DNA of 14,754 nucleotides. Source: Pseudomonadota bacterium. Lineage in GTDB: Bacteria > Pseudomonadota > Gammaproteobacteria > Burkholderiales > Burkholderiaceae. Within the stretch, counting starts at the first letter, position 1. Every line of letters begins with the position of its first letter. The notes below the pieces were generated by a model. That model saw nothing but the letters and a program-made list of their open reading frames with translations. It did no database searches and had not been told where the DNA came from. A program made the translations under genes and the position numbers. This document shows, piece by piece, positions 6,885-14,501 of this stretch. The stretch lies in NCBI GenBank assembly GCA_029777935.1, contig JAKORH010000140.1, positions 1-14,754 on the forward strand. The letters are read 5' to 3'.

Positions 6885-7904
6885 TCATTTCGCCGACTTC
6901 TGCGCGCCGCGCAGCGCGCGCAGCGCGGCGAGGCTGTCGGTGATCGGCGGCGCATCGACCGCGAGCGTGGTCTGCGCGATCTGCTTCAGCGTCGCGAGCG
7001 CCGGCGCGGCAGCGCGCGCGTCGAAATAGCGGTGGATCGTCGCCTGCGCGTCGGCCAGATCGCTGCGGAACAGCTTGTCGTTGCGCGCCAGCAGCGCCTG
7101 CCGTGCCGACAGCAGCCGCAGCTTCAGCCGTTCGCGCACGAGCTGCTGCTGGCTGCTCGACAAGAGCAGCGCTTCGGGCGTCTGCACTTCGTGGATGCGG
7201 ACGAGGTCGCCGAACTCCTGCCCGATCCACTCGCGCACCGCGCTCCACAATCCCGGCGGCGGCGCCGGCGGCGGCGCGTTCCTGGCTGCGGCGGCGCGCG
7301 CCGGTTTCGCATCCGCGAGCAGCGGCCAGCCGTCCACGCCCTGCACGAGCTGATCGAGCTTCAGCGCCAGCCCGGTGAAGTCGATTTGCGGTACCGCGCG
7401 CAGCCGCTCGATGTCGCGCGCCAGCGCGCGCCGCAGCGCGAGGTACTGCGGGCGGTCCATCTGCAGCAGGCGCTGGTCCGCCGCCTGCAGCGCGGCAAGC
7501 GCCGTGGGCACGTGGCCGGAGATCTGCAGCTCGGCCGAGGCGAGGGTCACCAGCCGCTCGATGTCGATCAGCGTCGCCTCGTCGCGCATCCGGACCACGT
7601 CGCCGACCACCTGATCGAGCGACGCGCGGTCGGCCTGCATCGCGTCGACCGCCTGCTTCAGCTCGGCGAGCTGGCGCTGCGTGTCCTGCACGTCCTTGCG
7701 TACCTGCGCCAGCGCCGGTTCCGCGTCGCGCGCGAGTTGCGCCACCCGGTCGCGCAGTTCGGCATTGGTGTTCGACAGTTCGCGGTACGCGAGCGCGCCG
7801 CTGATCGCCAGCGCGATCATCGCGAGCCACGGCACGGCACGCCAGCGGCGCGGACGTGCGGATGGCGGGACGGCGGAGGGAGGCGGAGCGGACGGCGTGT
7901 TCAT
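6885..7904 (-). CDS. hemX: HemX-like membrane protein of the heme operon (339 aa)
   Basis: Member of the HemX family, sometimes labelled uroporphyrinogen-III C-methyltransferase although it has no SAM-methyltransferase domain. A short Pro-rich cytoplasmic N-terminus is followed by one TM helix (about 24-41, PWLAMIALAISGALAY). A coiled-coil stretch follows (about 45-100, many Gln/Glu/Asp/Arg heptads). The helical domain ends with a conserved-looking block (LKLRLLSARQALLARND, FRSDLADAQATIHRYFD). An Ala/Pro-rich low-complexity loop (about 203-217) breaks the domain. The single-TM topology places the C-terminal part in the periplasm. It lies between hemD and hemY, the standard position in this group. 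The ATG has no clear SD; translation probably depends on hemD. Confidence 0.88.
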   Translation of the reverse strand: MNTPSAPPPSAVPPSARPRRWRAVPWLAMIALAISGALAYRELSNTNAELRDRVAQLARDAEPALAQVRKDVQDTQRQLAELKQAVDAMQADRASLDQVVGDVVRMRDEATLIDIERLVTLASAELQISGHVPTALAALQAADQRLLQMDRPQYLALRRALARDIERLRAVPQIDFTGLALKLDQLVQGVDGWPLLADAKPARAAAARNAPPPAPPPGLWSAVREWIGQEFGDLVRIHEVQTPEALLLSSSQQQLVRERLKLRLLSARQALLARNDKLFRSDLADAQATIHRYFDARAAAPALATLKQIAQTTLAVDAPPITDSLAALRALRGAQKSAK

Positions 7905-7948
7905 TGCGGCAGCGGCGCGCGATGCACGCCGAGCGCGATTCTATCTAT

Positions 7949-8713
7949 CTACTGCTCCGAGTCCGCCGCCGTGCGCGACGCAAGGATCGCGTCGGCTTCC
8001 AGCGCCACCACGCGCACGCGCGCGAAGCCGGCGTCTGCGAGCCGTTGCGCGATGCGCGGGTGCGACGCGATCGCCACGCCGCGCAGCAGTGCATCCCACG
8101 CCGGCGGCGGCAGCAGCGAACGCAGCGCGTCGACGGCCTCGCTGCTGGAGAACACGCCGTCGATCGGCTGCGCGCTCATCTGCGCCAGCCGCGCGCCCTC
8201 GGCGGCGCTCAGCGCGTGGGCGCGTCGTTCGTACACCGCGAGCGCCTCGACGTGCGCGCCGCGTTCGGCGAGCCGCTCGGCCAGCCACTCCCGTCCGCTC
8301 GCCGCGCGCACGATCAGCACCTGCCCGGGCGCGAAAGCGGCCTCATCGAGCGCGCGCAGCAGTTCTTCGGAACCGCCGGCGTCGACTGACGGGGCGATCA
8401 CACGCACGCCTTCGCCGGGACGCAGCCGCGCGCGTACCACGTCGGCGGTAGCACGGCCGACCGCGCCGATCGCGGTTGTCGCCGGCCACGGCCCTCGCAG
8501 CAGCACCGCCGCCGCGCGCACCGCGGCCGGGCTGACGAAGATCGCCAGATCAAACTGCGCGAGGCGGGCGAGCGCCGCGCGCGCCGCTTCCGCATCGGGC
8601 GCGGGCGCGAGATCGAACGCCGGCAGCCACAGCGCATCGGCGCCGCGCCCGATCAGCGCGGAGGTCAAGGCGCGGCCCGACTCCTCCGGCCGCGTGACCA
8701 GGATCGGGCGCAC
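7949..8713 (-). CDS. hemD: Uroporphyrinogen-III synthase HemD (254 aa)
   Basis: Cyclises hydroxymethylbilane to uroporphyrinogen III with inversion of ring D; cytoplasmic. The family is poorly conserved, but the N-terminal RPILVTRPEESGRAL, the FVSPAAVRAAA block (59-69), the AIGAVGRATADVV block (81-93), the VLIVRAASGREWLAERL block (132-148) and VFSSSEAVDAL (188-198) follow the HemD pattern of two alternating alpha/beta domains. Length is normal. The start is GTG, 6 bp after the hemC stop; GAGG (8723-8726) lies 9 nt upstream inside the end of hemC, so translation is probably coupled. The stop codon begins a TAGATAGATAG run that closes all three frames. Placement after hemC confirms the call. 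Confidence 0.93.
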   Translation of the reverse strand: MRPILVTRPEESGRALTSALIGRGADALWLPAFDLAPAPDAEAARAALARLAQFDLAIFVSPAAVRAAAVLLRGPWPATTAIGAVGRATADVVRARLRPGEGVRVIAPSVDAGGSEELLRALDEAAFAPGQVLIVRAASGREWLAERLAERGAHVEALAVYERRAHALSAAEGARLAQMSAQPIDGVFSSSEAVDALRSLLPPPAWDALLRGVAIASHPRIAQRLADAGFARVRVVALEADAILASRTAADSEQ

Positions 8714-8719
8714 GGCGGC

Positions 8720-9652
8720 TCACCTCGGCAGCAGTTGCAGCGCGCCGCGCGCCTTCAGTTCCGCCACCGCGCGCGCCGCGAGCGCCTCGGGGTCGCTCGT
8801 CGCGCCTTCGACGTGCGCCTCGACGAACTCGCCACTCCGGTGGTTGCCGACCAGCGCGCGCAGCCGCACCGAGCCGCCCTCGATCTCGGCGTAGGCGGCC
8901 AGCGGCACCTCGCAACTGCCGCCGAGCAGCCGCGACACTGCACGCTCGGCGGAGGCCGCGACGCGCGTGGCCGCGTGCTCCAGCGGCGCCACCGCCGCCG
9001 CCGCTTGCGCGTTGCCGGCGACGATCTCGATGCCGAGCGCGCCTTGCCCCGGCGCCGGCAGGAAGGTCGCCGTCGGCAGGATCTGACGGATGCGATCGGC
9101 GAAGCCCAGCCGCTTCAGCCCCGCGGCCGCCATCAGCAGCGCATCGAAGTCGCCGCGGTCGAGCTTCGCCAGGCGCGTGCCGACGTTGCCGCGCACCGGC
9201 TGGACGTCGAGGTGCGGGTAATGCGCGCGCAGCATCAGCTCGCGCCGCAGGCTCGACGTGCCGACCTTCGCACCCCGCGGCAGGTCTTCGAGCGACGCAA
9301 AGCGCGCCGACACGAAGCAGTCGCGCGGATCCTCGCGCTCCAGCACCGCTGCGAGGCGGAACTCGGGCGCCAGATCCATCGGCACGTCCTTCAGCGAATG
9401 CACCGCGAGTTGCGCGCGCCCTTCGAGCAGCGCTACCTCGAGCTCCTTGATGAACAGCCCCTTGCCGCCGACCTTGGACAGCGCGCGATCGAGGATCTGG
9501 TCGCCGCGCGTGGTCATGCCGAGCAGCTCGATGCGCGCATCCGGGTGCAGCGCGCGCAGCCGCGCCTGCACGTGCTCGGCCTGCCACAGGGCGAGCGGGC
9601 TTTCGCGGGTGGCGATGACGAGGATCACGGGCGGGGTCGCAGGAGGATTCAC
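8720..9652 (-). CDS. hemC: Porphobilinogen deaminase (hydroxymethylbilane synthase) HemC (310 aa)
   Basis: Polymerises four porphobilinogen units into hydroxymethylbilane. Every family mark is present: [14 protein letters not shown] (13-26), [12 protein letters not shown] (61-72), HSLKDVP with catalytic Asp89, GTSSLRR (131-137), [13 protein letters not shown] (153-165), the [11 protein letters not shown] block (199-209) and GGSCEVP, whose Cys247 carries the dipyrromethane cofactor. Length is normal. First gene of the hem group, divergent from ppc. The start is uncertain: GTG at 9652 is used, but a second in-frame GTG at 9628 would remove only eight residues ahead of the first beta strand, and neither has a good SD. 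A possible extended -10 (TGG-TAAATA, 9691-9683) lies against the inverted repeat upstream. Confidence 0.96.
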   Translation of the reverse strand: MNPPATPPVILVIATRESPLALWQAEHVQARLRALHPDARIELLGMTTRGDQILDRALSKVGGKGLFIKELEVALLEGRAQLAVHSLKDVPMDLAPEFRLAAVLEREDPRDCFVSARFASLEDLPRGAKVGTSSLRRELMLRAHYPHLDVQPVRGNVGTRLAKLDRGDFDALLMAAAGLKRLGFADRIRQILPTATFLPAPGQGALGIEIVAGNAQAAAAVAPLEHAATRVAASAERAVSRLLGGSCEVPLAAYAEIEGGSVRLRALVGNHRSGEFVEAHVEGATSDPEALAARAVAELKARGALQLLPR

Positions 9653-9687
9653 GGGCCGAACCGGGCAGCAATGACGGCCCCATATTT

Positions 9688-9758
9688 ACCACAGAGGACA
9701 CAGAGGGCACAGAGGAGGCGCAGGCGCGGTTCTCTGTGTTCTCTGCGTTCTCTGTGGT
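9688..9758. repeat. Inverted repeat of three plus three 9-bp units between hemC and ppc
   Basis: The left arm (9690-9716) is three tandem units of CACAGAGGR; the right arm (9730-9756) is three tandem units of TTCTCTGYG. With flanking ACC/GGT the arms are 29 nt, separated by a 13-nt GC-rich loop (9717-9729). The arms match at 24 of 29 positions and all five differences are transitions. In plus-strand RNA four of them become G-U pairs, leaving one A-C mismatch, so the stem is almost continuous. The CACAGAGG / CTCTGTG theme resembles hairpin repeats I recall as scattered in many bacterial genomes. The arms are distinctly lower in GC than their surroundings. Confidence 0.85.
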
Positions 9759-9789
9759 TCAATCAGCGCTCTTTCGATCGTTTCCGGAA

Positions 9790-12573
9790 ATGAGCGCCGA
9801 TTCCGATCCGGATAGCGCACTGCGCGAAGACATCCGGCTGCTCGGCCGCCTGCTCGGCGACGCGCTGAAGAACTATGAGGGCGAGGCGCTGTTTGCCGCG
9901 GTCGAATCGATCCGCCAGGTGTCGACACGCTTTTCGCGCGGCGGCGAGCCGGCCGATGCGCGCGAACTCGACCGCCTGCTGAAGAAGCTGCCGCGCGACG
10001 CAACGGTCGCCGTGGTGCGCGCGTTCAGCTACTTCTCGCACCTGGCCAACATCGCCGAGGACCAGCAGCAGATCCGCGCGCTGCGAGCGGCGCGCCACAA
10101 CCGCACGCCGCTGCCGGGCAGCCTCGAGCAGACCTTCGCGCTGCTGGCGCAGCAGGACATCGCGCCGGCGCGGATCGTCGAACTGTTGAACCGCGCCTGT
10201 GTGATGCCGGTGCTGACCGCGCACCCGACCGAGGTGCGGCGCAAGAGCATCCTCGACGCCGAGCGCGAGATCGCGCGGCTGCTCGACGCGCGCGGCCCGG
10301 CCGCGGCGCAGGGTGACGGCGACGAGGTCGACGCGATCGACGCGCGCCTCGCCGCGCTGGTCAGCACGCTGTGGCAGACGCGCATGCTGCGGCCGCAGCG
10401 GCTGACCGTCGAGGACGAGATTGTCAACGCGCTGTCGTACTGGCGCACGACCTTCGTGCCCGAGATGCCGCGGCTGTACGCGGCCCTCGAACGCGAGCTC
10501 GGCGGGGAGCGCGTCACGCCGTTCCTGCGGCTCGGCTCGTGGATCGGCGGCGATCGCGACGGCCATCCGCACGTTACCGCGGCCACGCTGCGCGCGGCGC
10601 TCGCCGCACAGGGCGAACTCGTGTTCGATCACTACCTGCGCGAGGTCCACGCACTCGGCGCCGAATTGTCGATGGCCGAGCTGCTGGTCGCCGTCGATCC
10701 GGCGCTGGCCGCGCTCGCGGACCGCAGTTCCGACCGTTCGCCGCACCGCGCCGATGAACCGTACCGGCGCGCGCTGACCGGCATCTACGCGCGGCTGAGC
10801 GCGACCGCGCAGTCGCTGGGACTGCAACTGCGCGCGCCGGGCGCGCTCGGGCCGGCCGAGCCATACGCGAACGCGCAGGCGCTCGCCGCCGACCTGGCGG
10901 TCGTCGCGCGCTCGCTCGAACACCACCGCAGCCGAGCGTTGACCGCGCACCGGCTGGCGCCGCTCGCGCGTGCAGTCGACGTGTTCGGCTTCCACGGCGC
11001 CACGCTCGACCTGCGGCAAAGCTCCGACGTGTTCGAGGACGTGGTCGCAGAGCTTCTCGCCGCCGCGGAAGTCTGCCCGGACTATCGCAAGCTCGACGAG
11101 GTGGAGCGCGTGAAGCTGCTGGCGCGCGAGCTGGCGCACACGCGGCCGCTGCGGTCGCCGCATCTGGCGTATTCCGAGCGCACGCGCGCCGAGCTGGCGG
11201 TGTTCGATGCCGCACGCGAGCTGCGCGCGCGGTTCGGCGCGAACGCGATCGACAAGCACATCGTGTCGCATACCGAGCGGCTGAGCGACCTGCTCGAAGC
11301 GGCGCTGCTGCAGAAGGAAACGGGCCTGCTGACCGGCACCGAGCTGCGCTGCTGCACGCTGATGGTCGTGCCGCTGTTCGAGACGATCGACGATCTCGCT
11401 GGTGCGCCCGCGATCATGCGCGACCTGCTCGCGCATCCGGGGCTGCGGCACATGCTGATCCCCGCCTCCGGCGGGCGTCCGCTGCAGGAGGTGATGCTCG
11501 GCTATTCGGACAGCAACAAGGACGGCGGCTTCCTCGCCTCGATCTGGCACCTGTACCAGGCGACGCAGCGATTGCGGCAGTTGTTTGATGAGCATGGCGT
11601 GCAGCTACGGCTGTTCCACGGCCGCGGCGGCACGGTCGGCCGCGGCGGCGGCCCGAGCTTCGAGGCGATCCTCGCGCAGCCGCCCGGCAGCGTGCGCGGG
11701 CAGATCCGCCTCACCGAGCAGGGCGAGATCATCCAGGCCAAGTACGCCGACGCAATGATCGGCCGGCGCCATCTGGAACTGCTGGTCAGCGCGGTACTGC
11801 AGGCCAGCCTGCTGCCGGCCGCGCGCGAATCGGTCCGAGTGCAGAAGCAGTACGAGGCGGCGCTGGCAGACATCGCGCGGCACGCGCACGACGCCTATCG
11901 CGCGCTCGTGTACGGCACCGACGGGTTTGCCGAATTCTTCTTCAGCGCCACGCCGATCGCCGAGATCATGGAACTGAACATCGGCAGCCGGCCGGCGAGT
12001 CGTCAACTTGAACCTGGCAGGTCCAGCGGCCGCATCGAGGAGCTGCGCGCGATCCCGTGGGTGTTCTCGTGGGGACAGTGCCGGCTGCTGCTGCCCGGCT
12101 GGTACGGCTTCGGCAGCGGCGTCGACTTGTATCTGCGTGCCGCCGGATCGGCGGCGGGACGCCGGCAGCGGCTCGAACTGCTGCGCTCGATGCACGCGCA
12201 CTGGCCGTTCTTCCGCGCGCTCGCCTCGAACATGGAGATGGTGCTCGCGAAGGCCGACCTCGCAGTCGCCAGCCGCTACGCGCAGCTCGCATCCGATCGC
12301 AGGCGCGGCCGCGCGATCTTCGCGGCGATCCGGCGCGAGTTCGAACTGACGGTCAGGCACTGGCTCGCCATCAGCGGCCAGCGCGTGCTGCTCGAGTCAA
12401 ACCCGGAGCTGGCGCGCAACATCCGCCTGCGGCGGCCGTATCTGGACCCGCTGAATCACCTGCAGGTGGAACTGATCAAGCGCTACCGCGCCGGCGCCAC
12501 CGACGAGCGCGTGAAGCGCGGGATCCACCTGACGATCAACGGGGTGTCGGCGGGATTGAGGAATACGGGCTGA
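9790..12573 (+). CDS. ppc: Phosphoenolpyruvate carboxylase (927 aa)
   Basis: Carboxylates phosphoenolpyruvate with bicarbonate to oxaloacetate, the anaplerotic feed of the TCA cycle; a soluble tetramer in known members. Family marks in order: VLTAHPTEVRRKS with catalytic His145, GSWIGGDRDGHP, MVVPLFETIDDL, LGYSDSNKDGG with Lys577, FHGRGGTVGRGGGP with His610 and Arg612, RLTEQGEIIQAKY, NIGSRPASR, and the C-terminal RNTG expected of an active enzyme. Length is slightly above the roughly 880 aa of the E. coli enzyme. The ATG at 9790 is chosen because the protein then begins at the usual acidic leader before LREDIRLLGRLLGD. A GTG at 9736 in the same frame lies inside the inverted repeat and is rejected. 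SD is poor (GGAA abuts the ATG). The gene converges on the response regulator with 1 bp between stops. Confidence 0.97.
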   Translation: MSADSDPDSALREDIRLLGRLLGDALKNYEGEALFAAVESIRQVSTRFSRGGEPADARELDRLLKKLPRDATVAVVRAFSYFSHLANIAEDQQQIRALRAARHNRTPLPGSLEQTFALLAQQDIAPARIVELLNRACVMPVLTAHPTEVRRKSILDAEREIARLLDARGPAAAQGDGDEVDAIDARLAALVSTLWQTRMLRPQRLTVEDEIVNALSYWRTTFVPEMPRLYAALERELGGERVTPFLRLGSWIGGDRDGHPHVTAATLRAALAAQGELVFDHYLREVHALGAELSMAELLVAVDPALAALADRSSDRSPHRADEPYRRALTGIYARLSATAQSLGLQLRAPGALGPAEPYANAQALAADLAVVARSLEHHRSRALTAHRLAPLARAVDVFGFHGATLDLRQSSDVFEDVVAELLAAAEVCPDYRKLDEVERVKLLARELAHTRPLRSPHLAYSERTRAELAVFDAARELRARFGANAIDKHIVSHTERLSDLLEAALLQKETGLLTGTELRCCTLMVVPLFETIDDLAGAPAIMRDLLAHPGLRHMLIPASGGRPLQEVMLGYSDSNKDGGFLASIWHLYQATQRLRQLFDEHGVQLRLFHGRGGTVGRGGGPSFEAILAQPPGSVRGQIRLTEQGEIIQAKYADAMIGRRHLELLVSAVLQASLLPAARESVRVQKQYEAALADIARHAHDAYRALVYGTDGFAEFFFSATPIAEIMELNIGSRPASRQLEPGRSSGRIEELRAIPWVFSWGQCRLLLPGWYGFGSGVDLYLRAAGSAAGRRQRLELLRSMHAHWPFFRALASNMEMVLAKADLAVASRYAQLASDRRRGRAIFAAIRREFELTVRHWLAISGQRVLLESNPELARNIRLRRPYLDPLNHLQVELIKRYRAGATDERVKRGIHLTINGVSAGLRNTG

Positions 12574-12574
12574 A

Positions 12575-13351
12575 TCAAGTCTTCGCCGCCGCCTTCACGC
12601 TCGGCCACTGGCGGCGCGAGATCGGCAGCCGTTCGGCGAGGTCCTTCAGCATCACTTCCCAGTGGCCTTCGCCGGTTTCGCCGTCTTCGTGCACTTCGCC
12701 CTTGACGCGCTGGAAACCGAGGATCGACTTGCGCGCGACCAGCGCGTTGCGGTGGATGCGCACGAAGCGTTCGCCGAACTCGTTTTCGAGCGAGGTCAGC
12801 GATTCCTCGGTCAGGTGCTCGCGCTGCGCGGTGCGGATGGTCACGTACTTCAGTTCCGCGCGCAGGTAGATGATCTCGTCGACCGGGATCAGCACCATGC
12901 GGCCGCGCTCGGACACCGTCAGGTGCGTACGCTGGTTGCCGAGAGCGCGCGCGACCTCCTCCAGCCGCGGCTCGTTGGTGCGCAGCGCCTTGGCGCGCGC
13001 AAGCGCACCCGCGAGGCGCTCGACGCGCACCGGCTTGAGCAGGTAGTCGATCGCCTGCACCTCGAACGCCTCGAGCGCGTGCTCGTCGAACGCGGTGACG
13101 AAGATCACCGCCGGCGGCGTCTCGCGCGCGGCCAGGTGGCGCGCCACTTCGATGCCGCTCATGCCGGGCATGTGAATGTCGAGCAGCACGATCGCGGGCT
13201 GCTCGCGGTCGACCAGGTCGAGCGCGGCAATGCCGCCGTCGGCCTCGATCACTTCGAGCTTGCCCTCGCCGCGGTCGACCTCGGCCAGCAACTGGCGCAT
13301 GCGCACGCGCGCGGGCGGTTCATCGTCGACGATCAGGACCTTTGTTGTCAT
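12575..13351 (-). CDS. algR: LytTR-type response regulator, AlgR-like (258 aa)
   Basis: Two-domain transcription regulator in the cytoplasm. The receiver domain (about 1-122) has the acidic pair Asp9/Asp10, phosphoacceptor Asp58 (VLLDIHMPGMSG), Thr86 and Lys106 in LLKPV. The LytTR DNA-binding domain (about 141-245) shows DEIIYLRAELKYVTIRT (158-174), LTSLENEFGERFVRIHRNAL (185-204) and the closing LPISRRQWPSVK. This is the AlgR/LytR/AgrA class, which binds short direct repeats. Its start overlaps the kinase stop in ATGA, with GGAG (13357-13360) 5 nt upstream. Neighbours match the Pseudomonas argH-algZ-algR-hemC order apart from the intervening ppc. The symbol rests on family and synteny; the targets here are unknown. 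Confidence 0.88.
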   Translation of the reverse strand: MTTKVLIVDDEPPARVRMRQLLAEVDRGEGKLEVIEADGGIAALDLVDREQPAIVLLDIHMPGMSGIEVARHLAARETPPAVIFVTAFDEHALEAFEVQAIDYLLKPVRVERLAGALARAKALRTNEPRLEEVARALGNQRTHLTVSERGRMVLIPVDEIIYLRAELKYVTIRTAQREHLTEESLTSLENEFGERFVRIHRNALVARKSILGFQRVKGEVHEDGETGEGHWEVMLKDLAERLPISRRQWPSVKAAAKT

Positions 13352-14400
13352 TTCTGCTCCACCGGTATCGTGAGTGTCAGTTCGAAGCGATCGTTGCGCA
13401 CCCGCGTCTCCAGCCGCGCTTCGAGATCGTAGATCAGCGCCAGCCGACCGCGGATATTAGTCAATCCGATCTGGTTGCCCTCGCGCTGGATCGGATCGCG
13501 CGCGATCGGGTTGCTGACGAACACTTCCAGATTGAACCCGCGTTGCCTGACCTGGACCACGATCTCGCACTGGCCGGCGAGCTTCTCGGCGCCGTAGCGC
13601 ACGGCGTTCTCGATCAGCGGCTGCAGCAGCAGCTGCGGCACTTCGGCGCGCGGGTGCAGCGCGCCGATCTGCCAGTCGACCTGCAGCCGGTCGCCGAGCC
13701 GCGTCTGCTCGATCTCGACGTACTTGCGGCACAGGTCGAGTTCCTGCTCCACCGGTACCAGCTTGCGCACGTCGCCCATCACGGCGCGAATCAGATCGGC
13801 GATCGATTCGAGCATGCGCTCGGCACGCGCCGGGTCGGTGCGCACGATCGATACGGCGGCGTTCAGGCTGTTGAAGAAGAAGTGCGGCCGGATGCGCGAC
13901 TGCAGCGCCTGGAACTTTGCTTCGGCCAGCACCGGCGAATACGCGCGCGCGCGCAGCTCCATGTAATGCTGGATCAGCATGCCGGCGGCGAGTGCGCCGA
14001 GCGCCATGCCGAACGACGGTGCGTGCAGCGTTCCCTGCGCCGAGGCAGTCAGGATCGGCACCACGATCAGCATCGCCGCCAGCGGCACGCACCAGGCGAT
14101 CGCGCGTTGCAGCCGCGCCGCGAGCGGCGGCAGCCCACGCCGCAGCAGGCACCAGATCAGCAGCGACACCAGCGTCGTCGGTTCCAGGATCGCGGCCTGC
14201 GCCAGGAACAGGCGCGGCACCGCGGACCACTGTTCCGCCACGATGGCCGCGCCGACCAGCGCGGCGGCGTTGACGGCGAGCGCCACGCGCAGGATCACGC
14301 CGATGTTGCAGCCGTCGGGGACGACGAGGCGCGGCGTCGGCGCCGCGGTCTCATCGCGTGAGCCGATGTAGATGTCGACTTTTCCGGGCGCCCTGCGCAC
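13348..14400 (-). CDS. algZ: LytS/AlgZ-type membrane sensor histidine kinase (350 aa; start uncertain)
   Basis: Partner kinase of the adjacent LytTR regulator. Numbered from the GTG at 14400, about four TM helices lie at 32-54, 64-86, 99-119 and 128-146. They are followed by a His_kinase domain with LQSRIRPHFFFNSLNA (phosphoacceptor His173), the N-box LLLQPLIENAVRYGAE (Asn265) and the G-box GNQIGLTNIRGRL. The usual DNGxG motif ahead of that box is replaced by VSNPIARDP, as I recall for AlgZ/FimS-type kinases. The frame stays open to an ATG at 14517, which would overlap argH. ATGs at 14472/14469 have an AAGG ahead, but codons there (CGA, ATA, ACT) and an AT-rich patch look non-coding. GTG at 14400 is therefore preferred, without a good SD. 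The stop overlaps the regulator start by 4 bp. Confidence 0.82.
   Translation of the reverse strand: MRRAPGKVDIYIGSRDETAAPTPRLVVPDGCNIGVILRVALAVNAAALVGAAIVAEQWSAVPRLFLAQAAILEPTTLVSLLIWCLLRRGLPPLAARLQRAIAWCVPLAAMLIVVPILTASAQGTLHAPSFGMALGALAAGMLIQHYMELRARAYSPVLAEAKFQALQSRIRPHFFFNSLNAAVSIVRTDPARAERMLESIADLIRAVMGDVRKLVPVEQELDLCRKYVEIEQTRLGDRLQVDWQIGALHPRAEVPQLLLQPLIENAVRYGAEKLAGQCEIVVQVRQRGFNLEVFVSNPIARDPIQREGNQIGLTNIRGRLALIYDLEARLETRVRNDRFELTLTIPVEQK
13357..13360 (-). promoter_or_regulatory. Ribosome binding site of the response regulator inside the kinase 3' end
   Basis: GGAG on the minus strand 5 nt before the ATG at 13351. Together with the 4-bp ATGA overlap (13348-13351) this indicates translational coupling of kinase and regulator. 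Confidence 0.65.
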
Positions 14401-14501
14401 GAACTTATACTTGTCCGAAGTGACTTGGACGCCTATCCGTCGAACGGCGTCCCCTCCAAAAGGCCGCATCATCGCCTTGCGCGGCCCGGCGAAGCAAGCG
14501 C
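14401..14501. promoter_or_regulatory. Divergent regulatory region between the sensor kinase and argH
   Basis: An AT-rich patch in otherwise GC-rich DNA carries -10-like hexamers for both directions: TATACT at 14406-14411 (+, toward argH) and TATAAG at 14410-14405 (-, toward the kinase), each 5 of 6 to consensus and overlapping. Neither has a good -35 at 16-18 bp, so the assignment is tentative. If the kinase starts at 14469 instead, this region is partly coding. Confidence 0.35.

Noticed and set aside
6875..6955. Upstream extension of HemY
   Set aside because: It overlaps hemX and precedes the family-typical N-terminal membrane segment; the ATG at 6874 fits spacing and family length.
6228..8894. 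A plus-strand open frame of 888 codons opposite hemY, hemX and hemD
   Set aside because: Ser/Ala/Arg-rich translation without domains; mirrors the G/C-biased third positions of the real minus-strand genes.
9690..9756. CRISPR-like array from the 9-bp repeats
   Set aside because: Units are tandem without spacers, only 9 bp, and inverted between the two arms; no cas genes are nearby.
9736..9789. GTG start 54 bp upstream for ppc
   Set aside because: It lies within the right arm of the inverted repeat, has no SD, and the added residues do not resemble the family N-terminus.
9763..11595. A minus-strand open frame of 610 codons opposite ppc
   Set aside because: Arg/Gln-rich sequence with no recognisable domain, antisense to a fully convincing ppc; a GC-bias artefact.
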